Below, one piece after another: positions 25,800 to 34,495 of a DNA stretch of 64,000 nt; the first letter of the stretch is position 1, and each line of letters begins with the position of its first letter. This DNA is from Methylosinus sp. C49. GTDB lineage: Bacteria; Pseudomonadota; Alphaproteobacteria; Rhizobiales; Beijerinckiaceae. The translations under genes were made by a program, and so were the position numbers. Where the stretch lies: assembly GCF_009936375.1 (NCBI RefSeq), contig NZ_AP022332.1:744001-808000 (forward strand), read 5' to 3'. The notes under the pieces are model-generated. The model was not told the origin of the DNA. It saw only the letters and a program-made list of their open reading frames with translations, and did no database searches.

Positions 25800-26143
25800 C
25801 GGGAAATGCTCATAATCTTTCGCCCTTCGAATTGAGGGGCGGATTATGGCTGCGCTGAAGCATTGTCTCGTCTCAGGGCAAGCCGCTGAAAGTAAAACTC
25901 ATCGTCTGCGTGCTTAGTATTAGTACCAAGCAATGCCACTAAAAGTAATCTCCCTATGGTATAAGTACTAGTGTTACCTACGAGACACAGGCGTCGTCTT
26001 TCTGCTCGCGATCTATATTAGGTTGTTTCCTTTACGATCGGAGCGCGCTAAAGAAGAAGAGTAGTCGATCAATAGTGGATCAATTATTCCCCGACGGAAT
26101 TTGCAACGGCGCAGGGGTTCGGCGTCTGCCGAACCCCTTTTTT
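25800..26143 (+). ncRNA. candidate structured non-coding RNA ending at a strong terminator
   Basis: No credible open frame exists between the kinase-like gene and the M16 pair, yet this stretch ends in an intrinsic terminator. Visible pairing includes CATAATC/GATTATG plus CGCCC/GGGCG (25811-25848), a long-range helix TGTCTCGT (25864-25871) with ACGAGACA (25980-25987), and inside it the hairpin TGCTT-A-GTA-TTAG-TAC-C-AAGCA (25911-25932). A direct repeat GATCAAT occurs at 26067 and 26078. The stretch is much richer in A+T than its flanks. The 5' end is not defined. It could instead be an untranslated tail of the kinase-like mRNA. Confidence 0.4.
26113..26143 (+). terminator. strong intrinsic terminator
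   Basis: An 11-bp stem AGGGGTTCGGC/GCCGAACCCCT with a GTCT loop is followed by six T. It is oriented for plus-strand transcription, 348 bp after the last plus-strand gene. Confidence 0.9.
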
Positions 26144-26157
26144 CATGACGATCCGTC

Positions 26158-26190
26158 GGGCGCCGCAGGTTGCGGCGCCCGTTTTCTTTT
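26158..26190 (+). terminator. second intrinsic terminator in tandem
   Basis: A 9-bp stem GGGCGCCGC/GCGGCGCCC with loop AGGTT is followed by GTTTTCTTTT. It lies 15 bp after the first terminator in the same orientation. Neither stem has a T-run on the minus strand, so these do not serve the minus-strand peptidase operon. Confidence 0.8.
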
Positions 26191-26331
26191 GCGGAATATC
26201 ATTGGGTCGCCTCGAGATGATCGCGCGCTGCGCGCTGCGAAGGTCGCCATGCGATCATATGTTTCTGGCGGCGCGATCCGATCATTGGACCGGATCGCGC
26301 TGTCGAATTTCGCCTTGCATTGAAGTTTGGA

Positions 26332-27612
26332 TCAGAGGCCCTGCGGACGTCCGGCGATGGACACCAGCAGCTCGCCGTCGCCGAGCAGGCGCTTGGCCAC
26401 GCGGCGGGCGTCGTCGAGCGTCACCGCGTCGATGCGGCCATTGCGCTCGTCGAGATAGGAGGGCGCGAAGCCGTCGAGCTGGAGATTGACCAGCTGGCCG
26501 GCGATCTTCGTCGATGTGTCGAAGCGCAGCGCATAGGAGCCGGTCAGATATTTCTTCGCCTTGTCGAGCTCGTCCGCGCTCGGCCCCGCATTGGCGAGAT
26601 CGGCGAATTGGGCCTGGATCACCTCCAGCGATTCACGGGCGCGCTCGTTCTTCGTGGCCGCGCCGCCGACCAGCATGGCGCATTTGTCATATTCGTTGAG
26701 ATGCGAATAGACCGAATAGGCGAGACCGCGCTTCTCGCGCACCTCGTTGAACAGCCGCGCCGTGAAGACGCCGCCGCCGAGGATGTGGTTGACCACCACA
26801 GCGCCGAAATAATCGGGATCATGCCGCTGCATGCCCGGACGGCCGAAGCGAATCGCCGATTGCGGCACGTCGAGATCGATGATGCGGCGCTCGCCGAGCG
26901 CGTGAATGTCGATCTCGGGCACGGGGGTGAGAAGGCTCTGCGCCGGCAGGGCGCCGAAGATCGCATCCAGCTTGGCGGCGAGCGTCGCCGCGTCTATGGC
27001 GCCGACGACGGCGATTTTCAGATCGCTGCGCGTCAGCAGGCGAATCCTCAACGCGTCGAGATCGTCGCGCGTCAGATTTTCGAGACTCTCCAGATCGCCG
27101 CGCACCGGCCGCCCATAGGGATGGTCGGGGAAGGCGGCCTCTCGGAAGGCCCTGGCGACCAGCGCATCGGGATCATTGGCGTCGCGCTTCAGCCCGGCGG
27201 CGATCTGGCCGCGCACGCGGTCGATCGCCTGTTGCTCGAGCCGTGGCTCGCAGAGCGCGACGCGCAGCAGCTCGAAAGCCTCGTCCTTATTGCGGGAGAG
27301 CGTCTGCATATGGCCGGAGATGGCGTCGCGGTCGCAGCCGAAGCCGAGCCGGATCGCCAGATCCTCTATGGCGAGGTGGAAGGCGCGGGCGTCATAGGGG
27401 CCGGCGCCCTCGTCGAGCAGCCCGGCGAGCAGCGTCGCGAGACCCGCCTTGCCGGCCGGATCCTGCGAGGCGCCGCCGCGCATAGCGAATTCGAGCGCGA
27501 CGAGCGGAACGGCGTAGCTCTCGACGAGCCAGGCTTCGATCCCGCCGGGCGTGACGACGCGCTGAATGGTCTCGGCGCGGCTGCGCGCAGGCGCGATGGC
27601 GTGGGCTGTCAT
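26332..27612 (-). CDS. M16 family peptidase, non-catalytic partner subunit
   Basis: This 426-residue M16-fold protein lacks the HxxEH zinc motif. The matching place reads ATLLAGLLDEG. The second M16 domain has the usual GGGVFTARLFNEVREKRGLAYSVYS signature in pieces (GGGVFTARLF, EKRGLAYSVYS). It probably pairs with the zinc-binding M16 protein encoded 17 bp upstream in a mitochondrial-processing-peptidase-like heterodimer. The start at 27612 (MTAHAIA) is supported by GGAG 9 bp upstream. Confidence 0.9.
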   Translation of the reverse strand: MTAHAIAPARSRAETIQRVVTPGGIEAWLVESYAVPLVALEFAMRGGASQDPAGKAGLATLLAGLLDEGAGPYDARAFHLAIEDLAIRLGFGCDRDAISGHMQTLSRNKDEAFELLRVALCEPRLEQQAIDRVRGQIAAGLKRDANDPDALVARAFREAAFPDHPYGRPVRGDLESLENLTRDDLDALRIRLLTRSDLKIAVVGAIDAATLAAKLDAIFGALPAQSLLTPVPEIDIHALGERRIIDLDVPQSAIRFGRPGMQRHDPDYFGAVVVNHILGGGVFTARLFNEVREKRGLAYSVYSHLNEYDKCAMLVGGAATKNERARESLEVIQAQFADLANAGPSADELDKAKKYLTGSYALRFDTSTKIAGQLVNLQLDGFAPSYLDERNGRIDAVTLDDARRVAKRLLGDGELLVSIAGRPQGL

Positions 27613-27629
27613 TGATTTACGCTCCGATA

Positions 27630-29039
27630 TCAGGCGGCGAGCACGGCGTCTTTGGCTTCGGCTTCGTCCTGGCCCTCGGATTCGAGGAAGCCGGTGACGG
27701 CCCGGCGCTTGTGCAGCCATTTGCGGGCCGCGGCGGCGAGGTCGGCGGCGGAGACGGCGTCGATGCGGTCCGGCCAGGCGGCGACATCCTCCACCGCTAG
27801 GCCGGTGGCCAGCGATTCGCCATACCAGCGGGCGAGCGAGACCTGGCTGTCCTGCGCATAGACCGCCTCGGCGATGAGCCGGTTCTTAGCGCGTTTCAGA
27901 TCGGCTTCGGCGATCTCGGCGGCGGCGAATTTGTCGATCGCCGCGCCGATGGCGTCGTCCAGCTGCTTCAGCGAGACGCCGGGCGCCGGCGTGGCGAAGA
28001 CCCAAAAGCGCGTGTCGTCCAGCGCCGAGCCCATGTAATAGGCTCCCGCGTTGACGGCGAGCTTCTGCTCCACCACCAGAGAATCATACAGCACGCTGGA
28101 CGGCCCGCCGCCCAGCACATGGCCGAGAACTTCCAGCGTCTCGGCCTCGCCGGGCGCGCCGGTCGTATAGGAGGGCACGAGGAAGACGCGCTCATGCGTC
28201 GGCTGCTCGACCTTCTCGTCGGCGAGCGTCACCAGGCGATGGGCGCGCGGCTCCGGCTCGCGCGGGCGCTTGCGGCTCGGCGCGTCGGCGCGCGCGGGAA
28301 TGCGGCCATAGCTCTTCTCCGCCAGCTCGCGCACGGTCTCGAAATCCACATCGCCGGCGACGATGAGTATGGCGTTCTCGGGCGTGTAGAAGCGACGATA
28401 ATAATGCAGCGCGTCCTCGCGGCCGAGCGTCTCGATCTCATGCCCCCAGCCGATGATCGGCGTGCCATAGGGGTGATGCGGGAACAGCGCCGCTTGCACC
28501 GCCTCGTCGAGCTGGGCGGAAGGGTCGTTCTCGGTGCGCATGCGGCGCTCCTCGAGCACCACCTCGCGCTCTGGCCCCACAATCTCGTCGGAGAGGACCA
28601 GATTCGTCATGCGATCGGCCTCGAACTCCATCAGCGTGCCGAGGTGCTCCTTGCCGATCCGCTGGAAATAGGCCGTGTAGTCATAGCTGGTGAAGGCGTT
28701 CTCCTGGCCGCCGAGCTCGGAGACGAGATTGGAGAACTCGCCCTGCGGATGGGCGTGCGTGCCCTTGAACATCAGATGCTCGAGGAAATGCGCGATGCCC
28801 GACTTGCCGAGCGGATCGTCGGCGGAGCCGTTGCGATACCAGACCATATGGGTGACGACCGGCGCGCGGCGGTCGGCGATGACGACGATCTCCATTCCAT
28901 TGGCGAGGCGCGAATGGACGACCCCGGCAGCGGCGCTCTCGCTTTTGGCGGCTCCGGCGCGCGCGTCGATCTTGGCGGAGGCGGGGCTGGCGGCGTGATC
29001 GGCCGCGATCGCCTCGGCCCCCGGCTGTGTCATCGGCAT
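27630..29039 (-). CDS. M16 family zinc metallopeptidase (catalytic subunit)
   Basis: This 469-residue peptidase has the inverted zinc motif HFLEH (84-88) in SGIAHFLEHLMFKGT. A downstream acidic region (EEVVLEERRMR-like, EREVVLEERRMRTEND) supplies the third ligand. It acts on peptides, probably in the periplasm or cytoplasm. No clear signal peptide is seen in the first 40 Ala-rich residues, so the location is open. GAGGAAAG precedes ATG 29039. It forms an operon with the zinc-less partner. Confidence 0.92.
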   Translation of the reverse strand: MPMTQPGAEAIAADHAASPASAKIDARAGAAKSESAAAGVVHSRLANGMEIVVIADRRAPVVTHMVWYRNGSADDPLGKSGIAHFLEHLMFKGTHAHPQGEFSNLVSELGGQENAFTSYDYTAYFQRIGKEHLGTLMEFEADRMTNLVLSDEIVGPEREVVLEERRMRTENDPSAQLDEAVQAALFPHHPYGTPIIGWGHEIETLGREDALHYYRRFYTPENAILIVAGDVDFETVRELAEKSYGRIPARADAPSRKRPREPEPRAHRLVTLADEKVEQPTHERVFLVPSYTTGAPGEAETLEVLGHVLGGGPSSVLYDSLVVEQKLAVNAGAYYMGSALDDTRFWVFATPAPGVSLKQLDDAIGAAIDKFAAAEIAEADLKRAKNRLIAEAVYAQDSQVSLARWYGESLATGLAVEDVAAWPDRIDAVSAADLAAAARKWLHKRRAVTGFLESEGQDEAEAKDAVLAA

Positions 29040-29412
29040 GATAATCTTTCCTCGCTATAGCGCGTCCGGCGCTCGCCGGCCCGATCGAACCTCGGTCCGG
29101 CCGAGAGAATCCGGCCAGTTCAGTTCGGGCCAAGAGAATTCGGCGCCAGTTGGCCGCGGGCTTTCCCCGGACGCTTCGACGGAAGCATTCGACCTATATA
29201 AGCATGAATGCGAGGCATGTCAGGCGCCGCGCGCGATCCGGCCCGGCGCACAGGGCCATAGCGGGTCTGCGTCGCATGGCTTCGTCGACGAATGGCGAAC
29301 GGCTCGCGTCGCCACGCCAGCGTTGCCGCAGCCGAAGCTCTCGGGCATCATCTTACCCTCGAATCGTCGATATTCGACGGCGCCGCGACCGATGCGCCGC
29401 AAGGGGGATCGC
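29040..29412. promoter_or_regulatory. divergent intergenic region between the M16 operon and carbonic anhydrase
   Basis: These 373 bp lack a convincing gene and must contain promoters for both flanking units. An imperfect direct repeat occurs at about 29095-29150 (GAGAATCCGGCCAGTT and GAGAATTCGGCGCCAGTT), a possible operator pair. Nothing else was recognised. Confidence 0.35.
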
Positions 29413-30153
29413 ATGGCTTTCACACGACGTTCTTTTCTGGCCGGCCTCGCGGCCTGTCCGCTCTGCGCCGCCGCGGCACGCGCCGAGGGGGCGCATTGGA
29501 CCTATGACGATCCGCAGCATTGGGGCGCGCATGACGAGGCGGCCAAGGCCTGCACGCTGGGCGCGGAACAATCGCCGATCGACCTCACCGATGCGGTGAA
29601 AGCGAACATTCGTCCGCCCAAGCTCGGCTGGAAGCCGCAGGCTTTCGAGATCGTCAACAACGGCCATACGATCCAGGCCAACGCCGCCGCCGGGAGCGGC
29701 GTCGCCGAGCTCGATGGACGCAAGTTCGAGCTGAAGCAGTTCCATTTCCACACGCCGAGCGAGCACGCCCTCGGCGGCAAGCGCCTCGCTATGGAGGCGC
29801 ATTTCGTCCATGCCGGGGACAATGGCGATCTTCTGGTGGTCGGCTCCTTCCTCGTCGCCGGCGCGCCCAATAAGGCGCTAACCGCGCTGATGGCCGCCGC
29901 GCCGAAAGAGGAAGGCAAAGCCGCGCCGAAGGCGCCGATCGACGCCTCCGCATTGCTGCCGAAGGAAAAGAAAGTCTTCCGCTACGAGGGCTCGCTGACC
30001 ACGCCGCCCTGCTCGGAGGTGGTGCATTGGAATGTCTTCGCCGAGCCGGTGACGGTGGCGAAGGCGGACATAGACGCCTTCAAGGCGCTGTTCCCGATGA
30101 ACGCCCGCCCGCTGCAGCCGACGCATCGCCGCATCGTGCTGAGCGGCGGCTGA
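29413..30153 (+). CDS. alpha-type carbonic anhydrase, Tat-exported
   Basis: This 246-residue zinc enzyme interconverts CO2 and bicarbonate in the periplasm. The N-terminus has a twin-arginine signal (TRRSFLAGLAA) and cleavage near ARAEG. Zinc ligands are His111 and His113 in QFHFHTPSEH and His130 in EAHFVH. AEQSPIDL and TTPPCSEVVHW are alpha-class signatures, and Cys47 probably pairs with the Cys in PPCSE. The start at 29413 follows AAGGGGGATC. Confidence 0.95.
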   Translation: MAFTRRSFLAGLAACPLCAAAARAEGAHWTYDDPQHWGAHDEAAKACTLGAEQSPIDLTDAVKANIRPPKLGWKPQAFEIVNNGHTIQANAAAGSGVAELDGRKFELKQFHFHTPSEHALGGKRLAMEAHFVHAGDNGDLLVVGSFLVAGAPNKALTALMAAAPKEEGKAAPKAPIDASALLPKEKKVFRYEGSLTTPPCSEVVHWNVFAEPVTVAKADIDAFKALFPMNARPLQPTHRRIVLSGG

Positions 30154-30177
30154 GCGGCGGGGCGCCGGATCGGCGGC

Positions 30178-30801
30178 TCAGGAGCCGCCGAAAAGGCTGC
30201 CGATCATGCCGATCGGATTGGTCCAGCCGGGCTTTTCCTCGGGTTCCTTCATGCCCTTGCCGCCCGCGACCTTCTGGCGATAGGCCTGCGGCGGCTCGGT
30301 CAGATAGGAGCGGGTCGAGGCCTCGCCGGAGCCGCGCGTCTTCGGTCCGACAGCGGAGCCGGGCTCGTCCGCGTCGGTGGCGATCGTGCAATGGCCGTCC
30401 GAGGCGGCGACGAGGCATTTGCGCGGGCCGTCGTGCTCGCCATTCTTGGAGCCGGCGACATTGGGATTCTCGTTGAGGCCCGGCTGGCGCGCCGGCGCGG
30501 GCGTTCCTTTGCGGCGCGCGATCTCCTGATCCACCGGCCAGGAGGCGGGCCGCTCGGCCTCCGCCTGCGGCGAGGGGAGCCCCTGGCGATTGGGCGGCAC
30601 GACCAGCTTGGGATGCTCGCGGAAGACGATCTTCTGGCTCTCGTCCTCGTCGGAATAGACGCCGATGAAGCCGAGCACCGAGGTGAGCGTCGATTTGTCG
30701 TCATAGGCCGCGGCCGGGACGACGCCCGTTCCGCCGAGAAACACGAGCGCGAGCCCGACGCATGCCGGCGTGAGACGCAGAGAGGCTGTCGCCCGTTTCA
30801 T
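30178..30801 (-). CDS. secreted hypothetical protein
   Basis: This 207-residue protein has an N-terminal signal peptide (about 1-32, ending AAA before YDDKST). The mature part is Pro/Gly/charged-rich and mostly low in predicted order. It has one pair of cysteines (RKCLVAASDGHC) and a C-terminal NPIGMIGSLFGG motif. The function is unknown. It converges on the carbonic anhydrase and lies downstream of lspA, separated by a palindromic repeat. Its start is uncertain by a few codons. Confidence 0.7.
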   Translation of the reverse strand: MKRATASLRLTPACVGLALVFLGGTGVVPAAAYDDKSTLTSVLGFIGVYSDEDESQKIVFREHPKLVVPPNRQGLPSPQAEAERPASWPVDQEIARRKGTPAPARQPGLNENPNVAGSKNGEHDGPRKCLVAASDGHCTIATDADEPGSAVGPKTRGSGEASTRSYLTEPPQAYRQKVAGGKGMKEPEEKPGWTNPIGMIGSLFGGS

Positions 30802-30931
30802 CGCCCAGATCTCCTCCCATGGGCGCGGCCCCGTCCGAGAGCGCGCGCGATTCTAAACGAGCCGAATTGTTACGGCCAGCTTAACGGCATTTTAGAGGCG
30901 CGTGAGGCTCCGGGCCAGCCGAAATCGACAC

Positions 30932-30993
30932 GAGAGCGTTTCCACCGAGTGGGCGCCGGTTCGGTGGAAACGCGTCAAAACAAAAAACCGAGA
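30932..30993. repeat. Rhizobiales-type palindromic repeat
   Basis: A 13-bp stem GCGTTTCCACCGA / TCGGTGGAAACGC (30936-30948 and 30961-30973) has a 12-base loop that contains GGGCGCCGGT. It is followed by GTCAAAACAAAAAACCGAGAGC. The same arrangement (AGAGCGTTTTCGAGCG, CCGGTTCGCGTGAAG) is found at 56228-56278. It lies just after the lspA stop on the minus strand but lacks a T-run. Confidence 0.75.
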
Positions 30994-31024
30994 GCTTCAT
31001 TGAAATGCAGAAAGCCTCTCGGGG

Positions 31025-31564
31025 CTATCCGGCGGCCGGCGTCGGCCGCGTGGCGCTGGTGCGAAAGCTCTCCAGCAGCAGCAGGACGACGCCGAGAAAA
31101 ATCGCGGCGTCGGCGACGTTGAACACGTAATTGGCCAGCGGCCCCACCGGCAGGGCGGTGTGAAAGAAGAAGAAATCCGCCACCGCGCCGCGCGTCAGCC
31201 GGTCTACGACATTGCCGAGCGCCCCGCCCACCACCAGGCCGAGAGCCGCCGCGGTGAGCCGGCGCGGCGCCCGCCACAGCCAATAGCCGAGGCAGCCGAC
31301 GATCGACAATTGGAACGCCACGAGCAGCGCGCGCGTCGCTCCGGTCTGCGAGGAGAGCAGCGAATAGGAGACGCCGAAATTCCACGACAGCACGAGATCG
31401 AGAAAGGGGGTGAGCCGGATCGGCTGGCGCAAGCCGATGTCGAAGACGTGCAGCATCCAGAATTTATGCGCCTGGTCGAGCGCCAGAGCGAGAACGACCG
31501 CCACGAGGCCGAAGGCGCGAGGCGCGGAAAACCAGGGGCGATAGACCAAGACGCTTCCTCTCAT
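31025..31564 (-). CDS. lspA: lipoprotein signal peptidase (signal peptidase II)
   Basis: This inner-membrane aspartyl protease cleaves prolipoprotein signal peptides. It has 179 residues and four membrane helices. Catalytic Asp residues lie in GNVVDRLTRGAVADFF and in NVADAAIF. The start at 31564 is fixed by an ATGA overlap with the stop of the pmbA-like gene; a longer frame upstream overlaps that gene further. It is the third gene of a tldD-pmbA-lspA operon, an uncommon neighbourhood for lspA. Confidence 0.93.
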   Translation of the reverse strand: MRGSVLVYRPWFSAPRAFGLVAVVLALALDQAHKFWMLHVFDIGLRQPIRLTPFLDLVLSWNFGVSYSLLSSQTGATRALLVAFQLSIVGCLGYWLWRAPRRLTAAALGLVVGGALGNVVDRLTRGAVADFFFFHTALPVGPLANYVFNVADAAIFLGVVLLLLESFRTSATRPTPAAG

Positions 31565-32856
31565 TTCGACGAAATGGTCACGCCCGAGGCGGCGACGAAG
31601 GGATAGGCGCAATCGCCGAAATTCACGACCTCTTTCGACACGGCGTGAATATCTTGCAGCAATTGTTGGAAATTTCCGCTCACCATGGTCTCGTTCAGGG
31701 CGTGCCGCAGCTCGCCATTCTCGATATAGAACGAGTTTTTCGCGATTCCAGAAAAATCCAGATTGTCATTGGGCGCGCCGCCGGAAAAGCGCGAGAACAG
31801 AATTCCGCGCTTCACCCCGGCGATCATGTCGGAAAGGCTGGTCTCGCCCGGCCGCACGCGGCTGTTGCGCACGCCCGCCGTCTGCGCCATGCCGAGCTTG
31901 CGCGAGAAGAAATAGCCGACGTAAAAATCCTTCAGCACGCCATTCTCGATGATCGGCAGATCGCGCGTCGGCACGCCGAATTCGTCGAAATCCGAGCCGT
32001 CGACGAAATCCGCGGAGCGCGGGGCGTTGTCGAGCGAGAATAAAGGGCTGGCGATGCGCTCGCCGCGCTTGTCCTTGAACGGCGAGGAGCCGGCGAGCAG
32101 CGCCGGGCCGGAAAGCGCGCCCGCGATGGAGGGCATCAGCCCGGTGAGGCAATGCGGCGTGACGATCACATCGCCGACGAATTTTCCCGTGACCGGCCGG
32201 CGCTCCAGCGAGCGCTCGCATTCCGCCATCAGCCGCCCGACGCCGGCGGCGTCATAGAGCGAGGCGAAGGGCCCGAAGGACCGTCCCCCCGCCGCGTTGA
32301 AAGATGTGGTGAGCGGCCCGTCCTTGGCCATGAACATGGCGCGAAAGCCGTGACCGCCGCGCCGCTCGCGCTGGCGCAGCCCGTTCGAATTGGCGAATTC
32401 GGTCTCTTGACTGGTGAAAGTGTAGAGGCAGTCGCGAAGACGCAGCAGCGGATGGCGCGCGGGCAGGCTCGCCAGAAATTCATCGACCTGCGCGCGCATG
32501 GCGGCGCGGTCCTGCGCCAAAGGCCCATGATCGCCGGGCGGCAGCGAGGGCGCCTCGGCGATGTCGTTCGCAGGATCGGCGACGCCCGCCTCGGCCGCCG
32601 TCGCCGCGGCGGCGATCGCCGCCTCCACCTCCTCCGGCCGGCGGCCGTTGAGCGTCGCGCCGCCGCGCTTGCCGTCGCGGAACACGGTGATCATCGTCGT
32701 CTCATTCTCGGTGGAGCGCACGAGATCGACGCTGCGATGATCGAATTCGATCTCGAAATAGCGCGTGCGGCTGCTCAGCGCCTGCGCCGCAGTGGCGCCG
32801 GCGTCTTTCGCTCGCGCGAGAATATGGTCGAGGAAGTCGTCCGTCGGCGCGCTCAT
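31561..32856 (-). CDS. pmbA: TldE/PmbA family metallopeptidase subunit
   Basis: This 431-residue protein is the TldE-like partner of the TldD/TldE peptidase complex, which trims unfolded peptides (microcin B17 maturation and CcdA turnover in E. coli). It lacks the HExxxH motif present in its partner. MFMAKDGPLTTSFN, then FFSRKLGMAQTAGVRNSRVR and the C-terminal FSGIAKNSFYIENGEL are typical of the family. Its ATG (32856) overlaps the tldD stop by 4 bp, and its own stop overlaps the lspA start by 4 bp, so translation of all three is coupled. Confidence 0.88.
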   Translation of the reverse strand: MSAPTDDFLDHILARAKDAGATAAQALSSRTRYFEIEFDHRSVDLVRSTENETTMITVFRDGKRGGATLNGRRPEEVEAAIAAAATAAEAGVADPANDIAEAPSLPPGDHGPLAQDRAAMRAQVDEFLASLPARHPLLRLRDCLYTFTSQETEFANSNGLRQRERRGGHGFRAMFMAKDGPLTTSFNAAGGRSFGPFASLYDAAGVGRLMAECERSLERRPVTGKFVGDVIVTPHCLTGLMPSIAGALSGPALLAGSSPFKDKRGERIASPLFSLDNAPRSADFVDGSDFDEFGVPTRDLPIIENGVLKDFYVGYFFSRKLGMAQTAGVRNSRVRPGETSLSDMIAGVKRGILFSRFSGGAPNDNLDFSGIAKNSFYIENGELRHALNETMVSGNFQQLLQDIHAVSKEVVNFGDCAYPFVAASGVTISSK

Positions 32857-34229
32857 CCGCGTCCTCCCAGAGTGACGCGGCATTTGATCGACGGGCCGCC
32901 CATGCCGACGGCGATCACCTGCTTCTTGCCGCACCAGCCGCCGCCCGCCGACCAGTGGAAATCATCGCCGACATGGGTGACGGTCTTCAGCATGTCGAAG
33001 GCGACGCCGGAGATGGTGGTGTCGCGAATCGCGCGGCCGAGCTTGCCGTCGCGAATCTCATAGCCGCAATTGACGCCGAACATGAATTCGCTCGTCGCAT
33101 CCGCCTGGCCATTGGTGGAGCGCTTCAGATAATAGCCGCGCTCGATCGCGCCGATCATGTCGGAGAGCTTGTCGTTTCCCTTGGCGATGCAGGTGTTGCG
33201 CATGCGCACCAGCGGCTCGTCCTGAAAGGAGAAGGCGCGGGCGTTGCCGGCGGGCTCCGCGCCCAGCATTTGCGCGGTGCGCTTATTGTGCAGAAAGTTT
33301 TTCAGCACGCCATTCTCGATGATCGCCACATCGCGGCAGGGCGTGCCCTCGTCATCGACATGAATGGCGAAGGAGGATTTGCCGTCCGGCCCGCGGCCGC
33401 CGTAATCGCCGAGCGTGATCTTCTCGCTCGCCACCAGCTCGCCGAGATGATCGCCCGCGACCGAGCCCGCGAGCACGAGATCGGCCTCGCAAGTATGGCC
33501 GATCGCCTCATGGGCGAGAATTCCGGCGAGAGCGGAATCGAGCACGACATCGTGATCGCCGGCCTCGCATTGGCCGCCCTCGGCCTTGCGCCGCAAATTC
33601 TCGTGCAAATCCTCGAGCCAGGGCGCGAGATTCGCCTCGTCGAAGGATTGATCCTCTATCTCGCCGAATCCGCCGAGAATGTCATAGAGCTCGACGATTC
33701 CATCATTGGCGGCGACGCTCATCGAGACGACCAGCGCCGCGCGCGGCACGAAGGAATAGGTCGCCGCGCCGTCGCTATTGGCGAGGATCTTCTCGCTCGC
33801 ATTGCTGGACAGAGCGATATCGACATTGACGAGGCCCGGATAGCGGGAGCGGATCGCCTCGTCGAGCCGTCGCACGATCTCGACGCGCTGCTCGGCCGAG
33901 AGCGGCGCGCGCTTGCTGCGATAATCATAGCTTCCGCTTCCGGCCGCGGTGGAGAGCCCGCCGCTCGCGGCATGGCCGCCGGCGAATTCCGCATTGTCCC
34001 TGGCCGTGGCGATGACGGCGGCAAGGCTGGCCTCGTCATCTGCGGGCGCGGCGGCGAAGCCGAAGGCGCCGTTATGATAGAGCCGCGCCGAGAGGCCGCT
34101 GTCGCGCGAGCGTCCATTGGCGAGCAGCACGCCTTTGCGCATCATGATGCGGGAGGAATGATTGGCGTGCCAGCGTAATTCCCCATAGGCGGGCAATTGC
34201 GCCGCGCGCGCGACGAGCCGGTCGAGCAT
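32853..34229 (-). CDS. tldD: TldD family metallopeptidase, catalytic subunit
   Basis: This 458-residue protein carries the zinc motif HEAIGH at 240-245 (GILAHEAIGHTCEAD). It pairs with TldE to cleave peptides inside the complex cavity. GDYGGRGPDGKSSF and TSEFMFGVNCGYEIRDGK fit the family. The start at 34229 (MLDRLVARAA) follows GAAAGG; the open frame extends further but without support. It is the first gene of the coupled operon with pmbA and lspA and diverges from def. Confidence 0.9.
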   Translation of the reverse strand: MLDRLVARAAQLPAYGELRWHANHSSRIMMRKGVLLANGRSRDSGLSARLYHNGAFGFAAAPADDEASLAAVIATARDNAEFAGGHAASGGLSTAAGSGSYDYRSKRAPLSAEQRVEIVRRLDEAIRSRYPGLVNVDIALSSNASEKILANSDGAATYSFVPRAALVVSMSVAANDGIVELYDILGGFGEIEDQSFDEANLAPWLEDLHENLRRKAEGGQCEAGDHDVVLDSALAGILAHEAIGHTCEADLVLAGSVAGDHLGELVASEKITLGDYGGRGPDGKSSFAIHVDDEGTPCRDVAIIENGVLKNFLHNKRTAQMLGAEPAGNARAFSFQDEPLVRMRNTCIAKGNDKLSDMIGAIERGYYLKRSTNGQADATSEFMFGVNCGYEIRDGKLGRAIRDTTISGVAFDMLKTVTHVGDDFHWSAGGGWCGKKQVIAVGMGGPSIKCRVTLGGRG

Positions 34230-34495
34230 GTTCGCGGCCTTTCGGGTGGATCGAGTCCGGCGCAATATAGCGGGGCGAAGCGGCGAGTAAAACGCGTCCT
34301 TCGTTTCGAGACGGCTCCTGCGACGCTTCTCGGCGAAAGGGGAGGCGCCGGCCATTCACCCGATCCCTTACATTGCGGAGCGAAGCGGAATATAATCTGC
34401 GACAAAGCCGCGCCGGCGTCCGTTTGACGGAGACGGGGCGCATCCCTATTTCGAGCGAGAAACCCTCGACCGCGAGACTTCAGGCGCGACAGCAA

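Noticed and set aside
26075-26323. 82-codon plus-strand frame through both terminators
   Set aside because: No ribosome binding site, and it would have to be translated across two strong intrinsic terminators.
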